The notes beneath the pieces were generated by a model. The model did no database searches, was not told where the DNA came from, and was given only the letters and a program-made list of their open reading frames with translations. Positions 38,850-49,300 of a stretch of 64,000 nt of DNA are shown here, one piece after another. The stretch's first letter is position 1, and every line of letters begins with the position of its first letter. Source of the stretch: Metarhizium brunneum (lineage: Eukaryota > Ascomycota > Sordariomycetes > Hypocreales > Clavicipitaceae); NCBI RefSeq assembly GCF_013426205.1, contig NC_089422.1, forward strand, positions 5,270,001 through 5,334,000. Reading direction: 5' to 3'. Both the position numbers and the translations under genes were made by a program.

Positions 38850-40414
38850 GGTCGCCCTCTTCTGGATGATCCGGCAAGGTATAGGTGTGGGCGTGGTAGG
38901 GCCGCAATTAAGGCACAAAGGTGGTAGATCGCGTGCGCGCGTGGGTATCGATGCGGAAAGGTCGCAAGGAGAGGACGATCGGGTTTAATGCCCCTAATGA
39001 TGACTCGTGATGGAGGTGCCTATCAACGAGGGATCGCAAAGTGACAATGGCAAGAGACCCTGGTAGACAGCTGATGACAAAGGTTGCTGAGGCGGGTGGC
39101 GGGAGGAGACGGGCACGGAAGGGTATCGCGGTGATGGGAAGCGTAGAGCAGCAAGTTAAAGCTTTGCAAAGAAGAGAAGAAAACCTGTACAGGTAGTTCG
39201 AGGGAGGGTGGGGGAGAAGGGAGAAGGAGGGTGAGATGAGGTGGTGATGCAAATGGCAACTGCGTTGAGTTGAGGTGCAGTGAAGTGAAGTGAAAGGAAT
39301 TGGGAAAAAAACACAATAAGGTGGTCATCGTCAAAATGGCATGTGGTCCGTGCGTGGCTTGCGATGGTCGGAAGTGTAGACGGCCCACTTAGAGGTGAGG
39401 ATTTTTGAGGCGTCGGGTTAGGGTTAGGTTATTGTGTGTTGGTGGTTTTGCTGTTGTTCCTTTCATGTTTCCCGTTTACGCATATTAGTTCACGAATAAA
39501 ATTCTTGTCTTGGTGAACTGGCAAGCAACAGCCTGCGAGCATATATGAACAGAAGCTGAATAGCGGCAGAACGACACCATCAGGGTAGAAGACTTTCGAA
39601 CAAGGGGAGAAAAAACTGATAGTTGCACGACAAACCACCAGACCTAACCGAATGCACTAATAAAAAGGAAAATTTCACTGGTACCTAAGCATTAGACCAC
39701 AAATGATAATTTTGTTGCTGGCTTGTTACCGTTCGTAATGCCACGGGGTACAGGGTAATTATCATGCCTACTAAGTACTTGAAAGTCGTGTGAAGCCGCG
39801 CGAAGCAATCTCGTCAACCCTTTGGAATAAACGGTATTCACATGAATTTTATTTATTCCTTCAGCCCGGGGGAATTTGTTCCACAGAAGAGAGTTGTCCT
39901 CGGCAGTGTTTGTGCCACAGCAGCTGTGGGCGGTTTGCAAGGAGCCAAATACAAGGGCCAGATGCCCCCATAGTTGCACACATCGTGTAAACAATATCCT
40001 TTGTCCAGAAATAGATCCGCGAAACATGAAAAGCGTCAACGAAAATTAACCGACACCCGAACCAAGGGTTTCCCAGAAGTTTCGGCTACGGCGGGCAAAA
40101 AAAAACTTAAAAAAAACTATATTTGAACCTCATCATCATATGGAAAGTGAAACAATGAACTGGCCGTTCGTTGCTCAGTGTGATAAAGGGAAACAATAAC
40201 AGCCTGTACGAGGGGAGGCCCCTCCACCTTTGTCAGTGCAGCCGGCAAGCATGCGATACTAAGTAACAGGAATTGGTACAACAAACACCAAACACATCTA
40301 CTCAGTTACCAAAGTCGACACCCCGACGAAAACTCCAAGCGCCTGACGCAATACTCTTAGTCCACACCCAATACTGAATGCATTTATACCCTCTCAAATA
40401 CCCAAGGAGCCATG
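38850..40414. other. intergenic, promoter of the NTF2/RRM gene
   Basis: No gene recognised. The 400 bases upstream of 38849 are rich in purines on the plus strand, that is pyrimidine-rich on the coding strand of the gene. The rest has only short A-tracts (for example about 40100-40120). Confidence 0.55.
39415..39428. promoter_or_regulatory. telomere-repeat-like (telo-box) element upstream of the NTF2/RRM gene
   Basis: GGGTTAGGGTTAGG on the plus strand, so AACCCTAA on the coding strand of the gene starting at 38849, 570 bases upstream. AACCCTAA-type boxes are known binding sites for Tbf1/Teb1-like Myb proteins in promoters of ribosome and translation genes. Function here is inference; it may also be a chance interstitial telomere repeat. 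Confidence 0.4.
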
Positions 40415-41215
40415 CTAACCAGCGTATTGCATGGCCATAGACTCTTCCGCCCTTGACCTCGTGCTCCTTCGATCCCATCTCCTTATACAAGGGAGCCAAC
40501 AGCACGTAACCAAAGCCAAGAACAACCCAGCCCCCATGCCGATAAACAGCCCTTTCATCAGCTGATTGCCAACAGAGCCAGCCAGGCCGGATAAAATGTC
40601 GTTAGAGTCATCGCCTGAAGATGTCGGTCTGGACGAGGATGCTGGCGGAGACGATATATCTGCGAGCGCCAAGGTACCGTTGAAACCGAGCGCAGGCATA
40701 GGAAAGCCGATAGCTGTGTGATGGACTCTGTATTTCTTTCGCAGAGGGTACGTCTCATCCTCACAAGTAGGGGCGAAGAAGGCGACGGCTGTATCGACCG
40801 CACCAGTGGATGTCCCATATATCGCAAGTTGAACAGAGTATTGTCAAGGGTCATGGAAGGTTTCGACTTCACAATAAGCCCAAGGCGTTCTGGCTTGAGG
40901 AACCAAGTCACAAAGGGCAGTCAATCTCGGTAATTCCACGCAAACAAGGCTGATGCTGCCTGGTTCATGGACGTATGTTGCATACCGAGGGTACTGGATC
41001 CGGGGTGCCATCAGCCCAAGCGGTATTGCAACATGTCCACGTACATTCGACTATTCTGCGCCGATACAGATGCTTGTTGGATTCCGTGCAAATGATGGAC
41101 TGCACAGGCTCCAGCCATTGGTATTGGCCGGTTTTCCTTGGGTTGTTCGCGTTATGGTCCCGGCGTGAGTCAGAGCGGCTGAAGAGAGTAGTGATAGTGT
41201 CGATCCGCAGATGGC
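40415..41215 (-). pseudogene. single-pass membrane protein gene, apparently interrupted by two stops
   Basis: One minus-strand frame is protein-like for 267 codons from 41215 to the TAG/TAA-bounded end at 40415, but is broken by TAG at 41051-41053 and TGA at 40844-40846. Its N-terminal part has a signal-peptide-like stretch (LSLLSSAALTHAG) without an in-frame ATG. The ectodomain is Cys-containing. The intact 3' part from 40843 encodes a Ser/Pro-rich stalk, a transmembrane helix (QLMKGLFIGMGAGLFLALV), then CCWLPCIRRW and a short Arg/Ser tail. Both stops could come from CGA and CAG by one C-to-T change. Alternatively, in-frame introns may remove them: GTATCG...CCAG (about 108 bp) and GTGAAG...ACAG (84 bp) keep frame but have weak donors. 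I cannot decide between a decayed gene and an unusual intact gene. Family not recognised. Confidence 0.45.
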
Positions 41216-42079
41216 CTAGTTACGGGCATGGTGTGGTCGAGTGGTGTCTCCAAGAGAGGAATATAACTCTACAGTGTAGTTCGAATGGGAATGGGAATTG
41301 ATGGGATGACGCTGACATGATGCCTTGTGTTGATGTTGCATCATCTGCCGGTCATGGGTCTTTATGGGATGTCGGCGGTGTTTTTCGTTGCATCCTTGTC
41401 ATCGACATCAACAGCCGACGTGTACTGCTGAGGTAAAGCTTTCCCAAATACCGATTCTATCCAGGTAATTTCTTACCCCGTGCCCGGAATCCTAATGTGG
41501 GATCCCTTGATGCAGGATTTTGCCATGCCGGTGACTTGCTTGTTGAAGCTGTCCAGTCAAACGAAGGAGCTCTGTTTCAAATGCAACGTACGAAGGTTTC
41601 AAATAGTGAAGCAGAAGAGTCAATGGCCATGGAAACTGGCGGCTCACGCTCCGTGACAATAAATGGCGAGCATGAGAACCTCGCCATGCGGATAATGGCA
41701 CTGGGGCTCCTAGTTGAAGGTGCAGTACTGGGACCTCCCTGTCCCGAGTCCCGAGTCTCGCTTGCGGGGTGTTCAGGCGTCCTGCTGTCTGGCTCCCACA
41801 GGGGCACTCACTCCCGCCCATACCCCCAAAACCGACCACTCACACGCCAGTATTTCCGTACCGCAGCACTTTGACCCTCGAAATTTTACAATCTTATCAG
41901 CAGCTATGATATCGCAACTTTTTTTTTTAACCGCCCACCATCCACCGCCTCGCACGACACAGCGACAGCGCCTCCGCGTCGTCAAACTCGCCAATTTCCT
42001 TACCCAGAAAGGCCCGGATTGAGGACGGTAGGACACACCCACAAATTCCTAATCACATATCGGCACACAAATCGCCACC
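41216..42079. other. intergenic upstream of MRT4
   Basis: No supported gene. A 125-codon plus-strand ORF at 41497-41874 starts with GTG or similar and lacks any recognisable feature. The last 150 bases before 42080 are C-rich and promoter-like. Confidence 0.5.
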
Positions 42080-42958
42080 ATGCCCAAGTCAAAACGAGCC
42101 AAAGTCTTCCACCTGACCCAAGTCACCAAGAAGACCCGCGAGCAAAAGGACAAACTGTTCCAGAACATCCGCGATGCCGTGCCCGAGTACCAGCACTGCT
42201 TCGTATTCAGCGTCGACAACATGCGCAATAGCTACCTGAAAAACGTGCGCCACGAGTTGAACGACAGCAGGTAATTTGCCGCCCCCCTCTTCCAAATTCA
42301 CCAGTTCCTCCCGCTGACACACGCCAGACTCTTCTTCGGCAAGACCAAACTCATGGCCAAGGCCCTTGGCCAGTCTCCCTCTGAAGCCATCGCCCCCGGC
42401 ATCGAAGACCTAACCCAGTACCTCAGCGGCACCGTCGGCCTGCTCCTGACCAACCGCCCCACCGAGTCCATCCTCGAGTACTTCAACAACTTCGCACCCG
42501 TGGACTTTGCCCGCGCGGGCGTCGCCTCTCCGCGAGACTTCACCATCCCCGCAGGCGTCGTGTACGCCACGGCGGGAGAAGTCCCCGTCGAGCACGACGT
42601 GCCCCTCGAGCACACCATCGAGCCGGAGCTGCGCAAGCTCAACGTGCCGACGCGCATGGTCAAGGGCAGAGTGGTGCTGGGCGATGAGAGCGGCCAAGGC
42701 GAGGGCTACGTGGTCTGCAAAGAGGGGGATGTGCTGGACTCGAGACAAACGAGGCTCCTGAAGTTGTTTGGGGTGTGCGTCTCCGAGTTCAAGGTCAAGA
42801 TTCTGGCGTACGTCCCCACCGGTACCGTTGTAGCTGTAAATGGAATGATAACACTGTTGCTGACTTTTCTTCTTCCTCCACCTAGGTACTGGAGCTCGGC
42901 GAGCGGAGAGGTCACGGAAGTTGATCCGTCAGCCATGGAGGGTGTGGGCGAAAATTAA
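42080..42958 (+). CDS. MRT4: ribosome assembly factor Mrt4
   Basis: Predicted 247 aa (yeast Mrt4 has 236). Exons: 42080-42270, 42328-42807, 42886-42958. The protein starts [22 protein letters not shown], the usual basic Mrt4 N-terminus, and continues with a ribosomal L10/P0-like fold: [39 protein letters not shown], and [13 protein letters not shown]. Mrt4 is a nucleolar trans-acting factor that occupies the P0 site on pre-60S particles until exchanged for P0; it also affects mRNA turnover. The last exon ([16 protein letters not shown]) lacks the acidic P-protein tail, as expected for Mrt4 and unlike P0. The donor GTACGT in GC|GTACGT preserves the frame into YWSSASGEV. Convergent with U1-70K downstream. 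Confidence 0.92.
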
Positions 42959-43656
42959 CGACGACGAGGGAACAGAAAAAGAAACTACGGACGAGGTACT
43001 TTGAGATGAAGATCATTGACATTTGAAAGTCTGCAGTCACGACTGATACCGGGTGGATTATTCAACGGACCTGGCGTTTAATGGGTTTTTTGCTTGGTTA
43101 AGATGGGGTTCATATGCATTTAGAGACCCTGGTGACTCCCAATAAAAACAGTACTACATGACAACTATCCTCACAAGCGCACCTTTTTCTCTCCCTGTAC
43201 AAGAGCTTGGCTTCTTTTTTTGTGCGACAAGTCAGTAGGCAAGTATGTCCTCGCAAGACCTGCGCCAGAGACGGTTTGATGCGAAAAGAAAAAAGTCCCC
43301 TTCACCAAATTTCGGTCAGTAGTCAGATGCGCCTTACCTCTGACCTTACCTAGTTGTAATGATAGCAATAATACCAGTAGCCTCTCCATGCTACACGCTA
43401 ATTTTTGTTTCTAACCTACCAGTACAAACAGAAATACAAAGTAAGAAGTTTACCTTTCCATCAATATTCCATTACCTTGTGCTTCCTCTGGAGTTGGGCA
43501 TGTCGGCTTCGGCAACATACACGGGGTGTGGTTCCTGCGCTTGCAAAGAATGCGTCTCACGACTGCTAGAAGAGTTATGGGAGTACAGGTCATGGCACAG
43601 ACCGTCGCATACCTCAAGAACTTCGAGTGATACCCACCATATGGAGGAGGGGATGC
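42959..43656. other. convergent 3' intergenic space
   Basis: Between the 3' ends of MRT4 and the U1-70K gene. An AATAAA at about 43141 may serve MRT4. No other gene seen. Confidence 0.55.
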
Positions 43657-45214
43657 TTAATAGCGTCGCAGTTTTCGCGGATCTTCGTAACCACCTCCGT
43701 CGTATCCTCGTTTCCGATTATCATCGTCGCGCGGCGGCCTGTCGTAGTCCCGACCTCCTCGGTCCCTGTCCCTGTCCCTGTCGCGGTCGCGGTCGCGGTC
43801 GCCCCGATCACGATCACGGTCACGGTCTCTATCTCTGTCCCGAAACCCACCCTCTCTGCGCCCAATTGGTTCCATATTGCCGCCAGTGCGACGGCCGCCA
43901 TCACGGTAACCACCGCCAGGTCTATCGTCAAAAGATCGTCCACCCCTGGAATCATGCCCGCCGCCAAAGCCACGGTCACCATTTCTGCGATCGCCTCCGG
44001 GGCCGGAAGGAGCTCCGCTTGGCGCACCGAAGCCATTCCTATCTCCACGAGGCCCATCGCCTCTGAATCCTCCACCACGGCCACCGAACCCGCCACGGAA
44101 GCCGCCTCGGCCGCGTCCTCCTTCGAATCCTTTAAAGCCCCCACGAAAACCACCGCCGAAGCCGCCGGCAGGGCCACCTCCAGGACGAGCAGGGGTCGAC
44201 TTGGTGTAACCACGTCCACCGAGGCCGCCGCCTAATCTACGGGGCTTCCATCCCTTGACGGTTCGGCCTCTTTCGACATCTACTTTAATGCGTCTGTCTT
44301 TGATGCGAATGCCATCACAGGAGTCCAGGGCAGCTACATTGTACATGCGCCACCAAGGCGCAGGTGTTAGCAACTCTTACCAGAATAAACACCGATTGTT
44401 GCAACCAGGTCTGAGGGACGAAAGAGAACAGGAGGAGAAGGGACTGAGACCAGGCAAGCTTGAGGGCCATTTTGTGTGTGTCTCGATGTGTCTTCACAGA
44501 GAGTAGGCAAGCTTGAGGGCCGCATCTCCAAGATATACATCCAGGGAAGGTCGTGTTTTTTTTTGGAAAGGCCATCAACGGGGTATACACGGGAAATAGT
44601 TACCTCTCATGTCCTTTTCTCTTTCAAACACTACGAAAGCATATCCACGGTGAGCCTTTTTCTTCTTGTTGGGCTTTTCATGCGCGTGGGTATCAGTGAT
44701 GATGCGGATCTACGTTTCAATTAGCATCCTCTTTGTGTTTTGCAACAGATTGTGGCTGACGAACGCGCTCAATTGGACCGAACCGGCCAAACTCCCTCTC
44801 CAAGTCTCGTTCGTCGGCGTCGTAGCTGAGCCGCGCAACGATCAGAGTCTTGAATGCATCGCCTCGAATATTCGGGTCTTCGTTTGGGGCGTCTGCTTTC
44901 AATGTTAGCACCGAGTATTATCAATGCAAGGAACATGACACGAATGACGAACAGTTCTTCGGCCCTTCGGTGAGTAGCTTCTCGACAGCTTCCTTCTTCT
45001 CGTGCTTCTTTCTGTCCTTCGCCTCGAGCCAACTCTCCGTGGGGTTGTACACATCCGTCTCCTTGTACTCCTGAAGCTGAGGCAATAACGCAGCAACGCC
45101 ATGAATGGGCGCGGTCTTGCGCTTTTCAGGGGCATAATCTGGCGGCTCTACCCATCGCAAAGGTGGACGTGGCGCGAACAGAGCCAACAGATTCGGCGGA
45201 AGCTTGTCAGTCAT
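43657..45214 (-). CDS. U1 snRNP 70-kDa protein (U1-70K / Snp1)
   Basis: Predicted 390 aa. Minus-strand exons: 44953-45214, 44765-44892, 44604-44709, 43657-44333. The N-terminal segment ([20 protein letters not shown]) is the U1-70K N-terminal motif that contacts the U1 core. A helical Lys/Glu-rich linker leads to the RRM (about 100-190), with RNP2 LIVARL and RNP1 RGYAFVVF, which binds stem-loop I of U1 snRNA. The C-terminus is Gly/Arg-rich and then Arg-Asp dipeptide repeats, comparable to the RD/RS tails of other U1-70K proteins. It defines 5' splice sites in the nucleus. Introns are 60, 55 and 270 bp; the last is by far the longest, interrupts the RRM between MR and AALDSCDG, and contains a 17-bp direct repeat. 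The start is the ATG before TDKLPPNLL. Confidence 0.93.
43761..43838 (-). repeat. Arg-Asp dipeptide-coding repeat in U1-70K
   Basis: Imperfect CGGGAC/CGCGAC-type hexamer tandem in exon 4, encoding DRDRDR runs. Confidence 0.75.
44452..44521. repeat. 17-bp direct repeat inside the long U1-70K intron
   Basis: AGGCAAGCTTGAGGGCC occurs at 44452-44468 and again at 44505-44521, 53 bases apart start to start, both inside the 270-bp intron 44334-44603. Confidence 0.85.
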
Positions 45215-45561
45215 GATGCCGGGCTCAGGCGGTACAACTCGCGTAAAAATCCAAAAGCACAATTGACAGCCGAAATGCGACGGTCACCCAGCCCGTAGTT
45301 GGGGGTAATTGCTGCCGGGAGCGTTGCAAAATCTGATGACCACAAGTGGCTGCTATGAATGCGATGCGAAAGCTCTTGGAAATTGTGAGGCCCCGTCTGG
45401 GGAGAGGATGCCTCGCAGAGTTTTGCCGGTGCTGGCCCGGACCACGCTAAGCCCACTTTGGCGACCCCCAGCGTGAGCATTGAATTTTTGAGTGAGTCTC
45501 GAGTACCTTCCCTTTGGCACGCCAAACGGACCATGAGGATATTGCCTGTGGCCACAGCAAG
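45215..45561. promoter_or_regulatory. shared divergent promoter of U1-70K and mL43
   Basis: 347 bases separate the divergent start codons of the U1-70K gene (minus) and the mL43 gene (plus). No other gene fits. A shared or bidirectional promoter is inferred from spacing. Confidence 0.5.
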
Positions 45562-46100
45562 ATGACAGTAAAGGCATTGCGCGCCGTTGCGAGCGGCAAG
45601 GTATGACAAATACGCTTTGCCTCGAATCTAATTGCCTTTTCAATTGATTCTGACGGATAGCAGAATGGCGTCGGGTCATTCATTCTTCAATGCAAGAAGA
45701 TGGACTTTCATTATTGCGATTGGGCTGGAAGCTCAAAGGGCATGAAGTAGGTTTCTCCGATGGATTCGATCATAGAGTGAATCAAACGTGCTTACGAGAT
45801 CTGTGCAGCGGTTTCATTAAGTCCCTCCTCCCTAAATTCGCAGCTGCAAACCCCCAAGTCGAATTCGCCGTCTCCCCCCGACCCGGTAAACACCCCGTCA
45901 TCATCGGACACTACATCAACGGACGCACAAAACCTATTTGCGTACGAAACCTATCGCCGTACGAGATTCTACAGAAAGTAGAGCTGCTACGAGATGCAAG
46001 CGGCGAGAAGCTGAAGAGAACGAACAAGGCTGTCACAAGTACCAACCCCAGTGTCAGAGGAATTTGGTCACCATACCACGGAAAGGGAATGGTTGTATGA
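45562..46100 (+). CDS. mitochondrial large-subunit ribosomal protein mL43 (MRPL51-type)
   Basis: Predicted 137 aa (yeast Mrpl51 has 140). Exons: 45562-45600, 45664-45746, 45809-46100. Start MTVKALRAVASGK, joined across a 63-bp intron to NGVGSFILQCKKMDFHYCDW and across a 62-bp intron to NGFIKSLLPKFAAANPQVEF. The protein shows the L51/S25/CI-B8 (thioredoxin-like) domain with the highly conserved GHYINGRTKPICVRNL and the tail SVRGIWSPYHG. It is a structural protein of the mitochondrial 54S subunit. The longest uninterrupted frame (from 45690) misses the true N-terminus because the first two exons are short. Divergent from U1-70K, convergent with TPI. The 3' flank has TGTATTTA, one base off the Puf3 consensus. 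Confidence 0.93.
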
Positions 46101-46432
46101 GACTTCATGAGCTTTAGAGGATTCAAGAAAGAAAGGCAACTGGAAAGGAAACTTTCTATGTATTTATTACTTGTATTAAAGATGGGCAAACATCGTGATT
46201 TCAGCATCGAGCGGCTTGGATACTTTGGACTTTGAACGGTTGGTCAAGTTTGATCACGAGAAGGAAAATTGACAAAAAACTACGATACGTCTGTAAAGTC
46301 TACATTCACCGTCATCACTGTATCATCAAGAAACGAAATGTAGGAACGTCTACAAAGTGCCTTATTCAGACTATAATTTTGTGAGGGGCGCTGCGAGACC
46401 CTCGGCTAGAGTTTTGTTGCTTTGCGCACGCT
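46101..46432. other. convergent 3' intergenic space
   Basis: 332 bases between the stops of mL43 and TPI; presumably both 3' UTRs. No other feature seen. Confidence 0.6.
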
Positions 46433-47456
46433 TCACTGCCTCTTGCAGTTGATAATGTCGATGACTATGAGACGGGTTAGAATAATATCAAAGTGAAAGA
46501 TCAAGACAGGGTGCCAAAACGTACAGGCAGGTTTGAGTGAAGCACCACCAACCAAGAAACCATCAATATCAGGCTGCTTGCCCAGCTCAGCGCAGTTCTT
46601 CTCATTGACGCTGCCGCCATAGAGAATGCGAGTCTCCTCAGCCACCTTGTCACTGACATTCTTGAGCCAGTCACGAATGGCCTTGTGCACTGCCTGAGCC
46701 TGCTCAGTGGTAGCAACCTTGCCAGTGCCAATAGCCCAAATAGGCTCGTAGGCAATGACAATCTTGGACCAGTCGTTGATCTGAGCCTTGAGAGCCTCGA
46801 GCTGCTTGCTCACAACCTCAATGGTCTTGCCAGCCTCACGCTCCTCGAGGCTCTCACCGCAGCACCAGATGACGCCGACGCCGTTCTCGGTGGCGTACTT
46901 GGTCTTGGAAGCGACCACCTCGTCAGACTCCTTGAGAATGGTGCGGCGTTCAGAATGGCCCAGGATGACCCAGTTGATCTTGCTGTCCTTGAGCTGGGAG
47001 ACAGATATTTCGCCGGTGAAGGCACCGCAGGGCTTGTCGAAGACGTTTTGAGCGGCAACCTCGATGCCAGAGCGGATGCTGTCACGGACGAGCTGGAGAT
47101 ATAGGGCAGGAGGAGAAACAACGACCTCTGTTTGCTAGTTAGCATGAAATGCTCCGTTGTTTCGGGGGTGGATGGCTTGCCCGGATGACGTACCGACTTC
47201 AGCATCGAGAGTGGCCTCGTTCAGGTTCTTGACAATCTCCTTGATGGACGAGACAGTCCCGTTCCTGGCACATGACTGTCAGCAATCGCTTCTTGCTGTT
47301 CTGTTCCAGCGGCCGAATTATCCCATAGTTGACCTGCGGTGTTTTGCGAGCTCCCAACGCATGTAGACGCGGGGCATGGAGGGGCAATGCCGCATCGGCT
47401 GTTTGACACGGACTCACATCTTGAAGTTGCCGCCGACAAAGAACTTGCGAGCCATT
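46433..47456 (-). CDS. TPI1: triosephosphate isomerase
   Basis: Predicted 247 aa, the normal family length. Minus-strand exons: 47419-47456, 47194-47264, 46525-47127, 46433-46464. The enzyme interconverts dihydroxyacetone phosphate and glyceraldehyde 3-phosphate in cytosolic glycolysis. Catalytic residues are all visible: Asn10 and Lys12 in GGNFKMNG, His94 in ILGHSERR, and Glu164 in [11 protein letters not shown]; the phosphate-gripping loop follows, and [10 protein letters not shown] and [10 protein letters not shown] complete the phosphate site. Introns are 154, 66 and 60 bp; the first lies after 12 codons, in the middle of Met13. The final exon of 32 bp encodes IDIINCKRQ. The ATG start is fixed by the [10 protein letters not shown]-terminus. 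Confidence 0.97.
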
Positions 47457-47939
47457 TTGAATTAGTGTGGAGGAAAATGCTGAAGGGGGGCTGGTACGAG
47501 AGGAATCAAGGGCTCAAGAAGGAATTGTGTACAAGAGTATGGTCTAGGATTGAGTTACGTTTGGGAGTACGGAGTCCCAACGGTCCAGAAAAGTTGCGCA
47601 CATGCAGCCCACCTCGCACCTTGAGCGCTAAAATCATGTGCGGTGCCCGCCCAAAGGCCATGTGCAAGGTCAGGACTCAGGAGGGGCAGCAATCGTCAAT
47701 GATCTTTCCTCAACATTGAACCTCCGTTCTCCTGCACCCCTACTCGAACCGTTTACTCGAAATGGGCCAGCTTTCGTCATCCAATTATATTTCGAACGCG
47801 TATATTGACAGTCTTGTGTATAGCCAGGCACTAACGAGCAGCTCAAAACATTCTGCAAGCGAAAACCACCACCAATTCAATTAATTATCACTCATCAGTG
47901 TCATCACCAACATCACGCACTTTGACCTCTCGTCACCAA
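47457..47939. other. intergenic upstream of TPI1
   Basis: Promoter side of TPI1 and 3' side of the GLEYA gene. No other gene seen. Confidence 0.55.
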
Positions 47940-49300
47940 CTACGACCGGCCATATGGAGGAAACTTGTCGTATGAACCATCACACGCTTCGGTTCTAAAG
48001 TAGCCACCGTTCTGGCCAGTCAATTCTGTGCCATTTGGGGCCATGATCCTGACCGACATGGCTGTGTTTCCGCCCTTGTCACCCCATGCAACTCTAATGG
48101 GGTAATACGTTCCCTGCTCCAGGTGCCTTGTCGTACGTGTCTCGTCACCGGGAGGCGGAATATAGGTCCTCTCAATATCTGCGTTTGCACGAGTCCAACC
48201 ACGGAAAGCGTTTTCGCCTAGCCAGACCAGAACAATATCATCTGCTTGCCCAAAGAGGAATGTGTAGTTGCCTGTCTCTGGGGCGAGGAGAAATCCCTGA
48301 TGTATCACAGAAGCAAGGTTGATGTCTATGGCCTGCCCGTAGAGATCCTCTGGGTTGTCAATGAGCAGCGTGTTTGTCCGACCGCCGTGCTCTGGCCTTT
48401 GAGATTTGAATACGGTCGGGTCATACTCTGTAAAAGGGGGTGATTTGACGCTGTTCCAGGATAAAGGACCGCGCCACTCTGCCCAGTCAAAGCCGGGTTG
48501 TCCGCAAGTAGGCGGTTTTGGCATGCAGTGGTCGTTGCTGCAGATCATGTCCTTGTGGCATTCTGAATCAGCACGGCATTGCCGACAGTCGCCGTCTCTG
48601 CAAACTAGGCCCGACCTGCAATCCGAATTCTTGGTACATTTTGGCGGTAGAGCGACGTGTGCAAGACATTTGCCGTCGGTACACTGAAGATGTGGTCGAA
48701 AATCACAGTTTCTGTTTGATTTGCAAGGTGTACACTTGTTGTATTCGCAAATTTGACCGTTACACTCACGATGATTGTGACAGACCTTTGGATTGCATGC
48801 ATGGTCTTTGCAGACGTCATTTATATCGCAATCGTCGTCTTTGGAACACCTGCACTTGTCCTTGCACTGCTTGTTGACCGTGCTTCGGGTATCTTTGGCG
48901 CATTTTCCAAGGCTTTCGATATACTGGAGCGTGTGAGTGATGTGGTTATTTGGTGGAAGTATAACTGCCTTGCGTATACCTTTCTGAAGTTTTTGCAAAG
49001 GCGACCTTTGAGATCACTCGCGGCGATCTCGCTCTCACAATACTCATCACACAGTTTCTCACGAAGTGTTAGCCAGGTACTAAGTCGATGCATTGTGATG
49101 TACCATACCTCAATGCTTGCAGGGAATTCTGTTACGTCGCAAGCTGTTCGAAGCGACTTGCGAATATCTCCCAGTAAGGGCGATTTGTGCCGCGGCAGTA
49201 GGGATTCTAGATTGGAATCCTGGGCCAGGATAACCTGAAATGCCGAGACGACAAGATAACCAGTTGAAAGCAAGCGTCGATGCATTTTATGAATAATCAT
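47940..49300 (-). CDS. secreted Cys-repeat protein with C-terminal GLEYA-type domain
   Basis: Predicted 417 aa. Minus-strand exons: 49109-49300, 48980-49057, 47940-48923, with introns of 51 and 56 bp. The start MIIHKMHRRLLSTGYLVVSAF begins a signal peptide ending near LAQ; Met6 (49285) is an alternative start. Residues 116-223 contain five tandem Cys modules of the form CX5CX4-7CX4C (116-133, 138-154, 157-176, 186-203, 206-223), resembling small disulfide repeats such as Dickkopf/EB-like modules. From about 230 to the end is a PA14-like beta-sandwich of GLEYA type: GFLLAPETGNYTFLFGQADD, VLVWLGENAFRGW, and YYPIRVAWGDKGG. In yeast adhesins this fold binds sugars through Ca2+ held by an Asp-Asp pair; ADD here is a candidate. 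No GPI signal or membrane helix, so it is probably secreted or wall-associated. Ligand and function unknown. Confidence 0.85.

Noticed and set aside
41497..41874. 125-codon plus-strand ORF sharing AEESMAM with the tail of the gene at 40415
   Set aside because: The shared string is short and on opposite strands; flanking DNA is not similar, so no duplication is supported.
48753..49238. 161-codon ORF antisense to the GLEYA gene
   Set aside because: Shadow frame opposite well-supported exons; hydrophobic runs come from the complement of Cys-rich codons.
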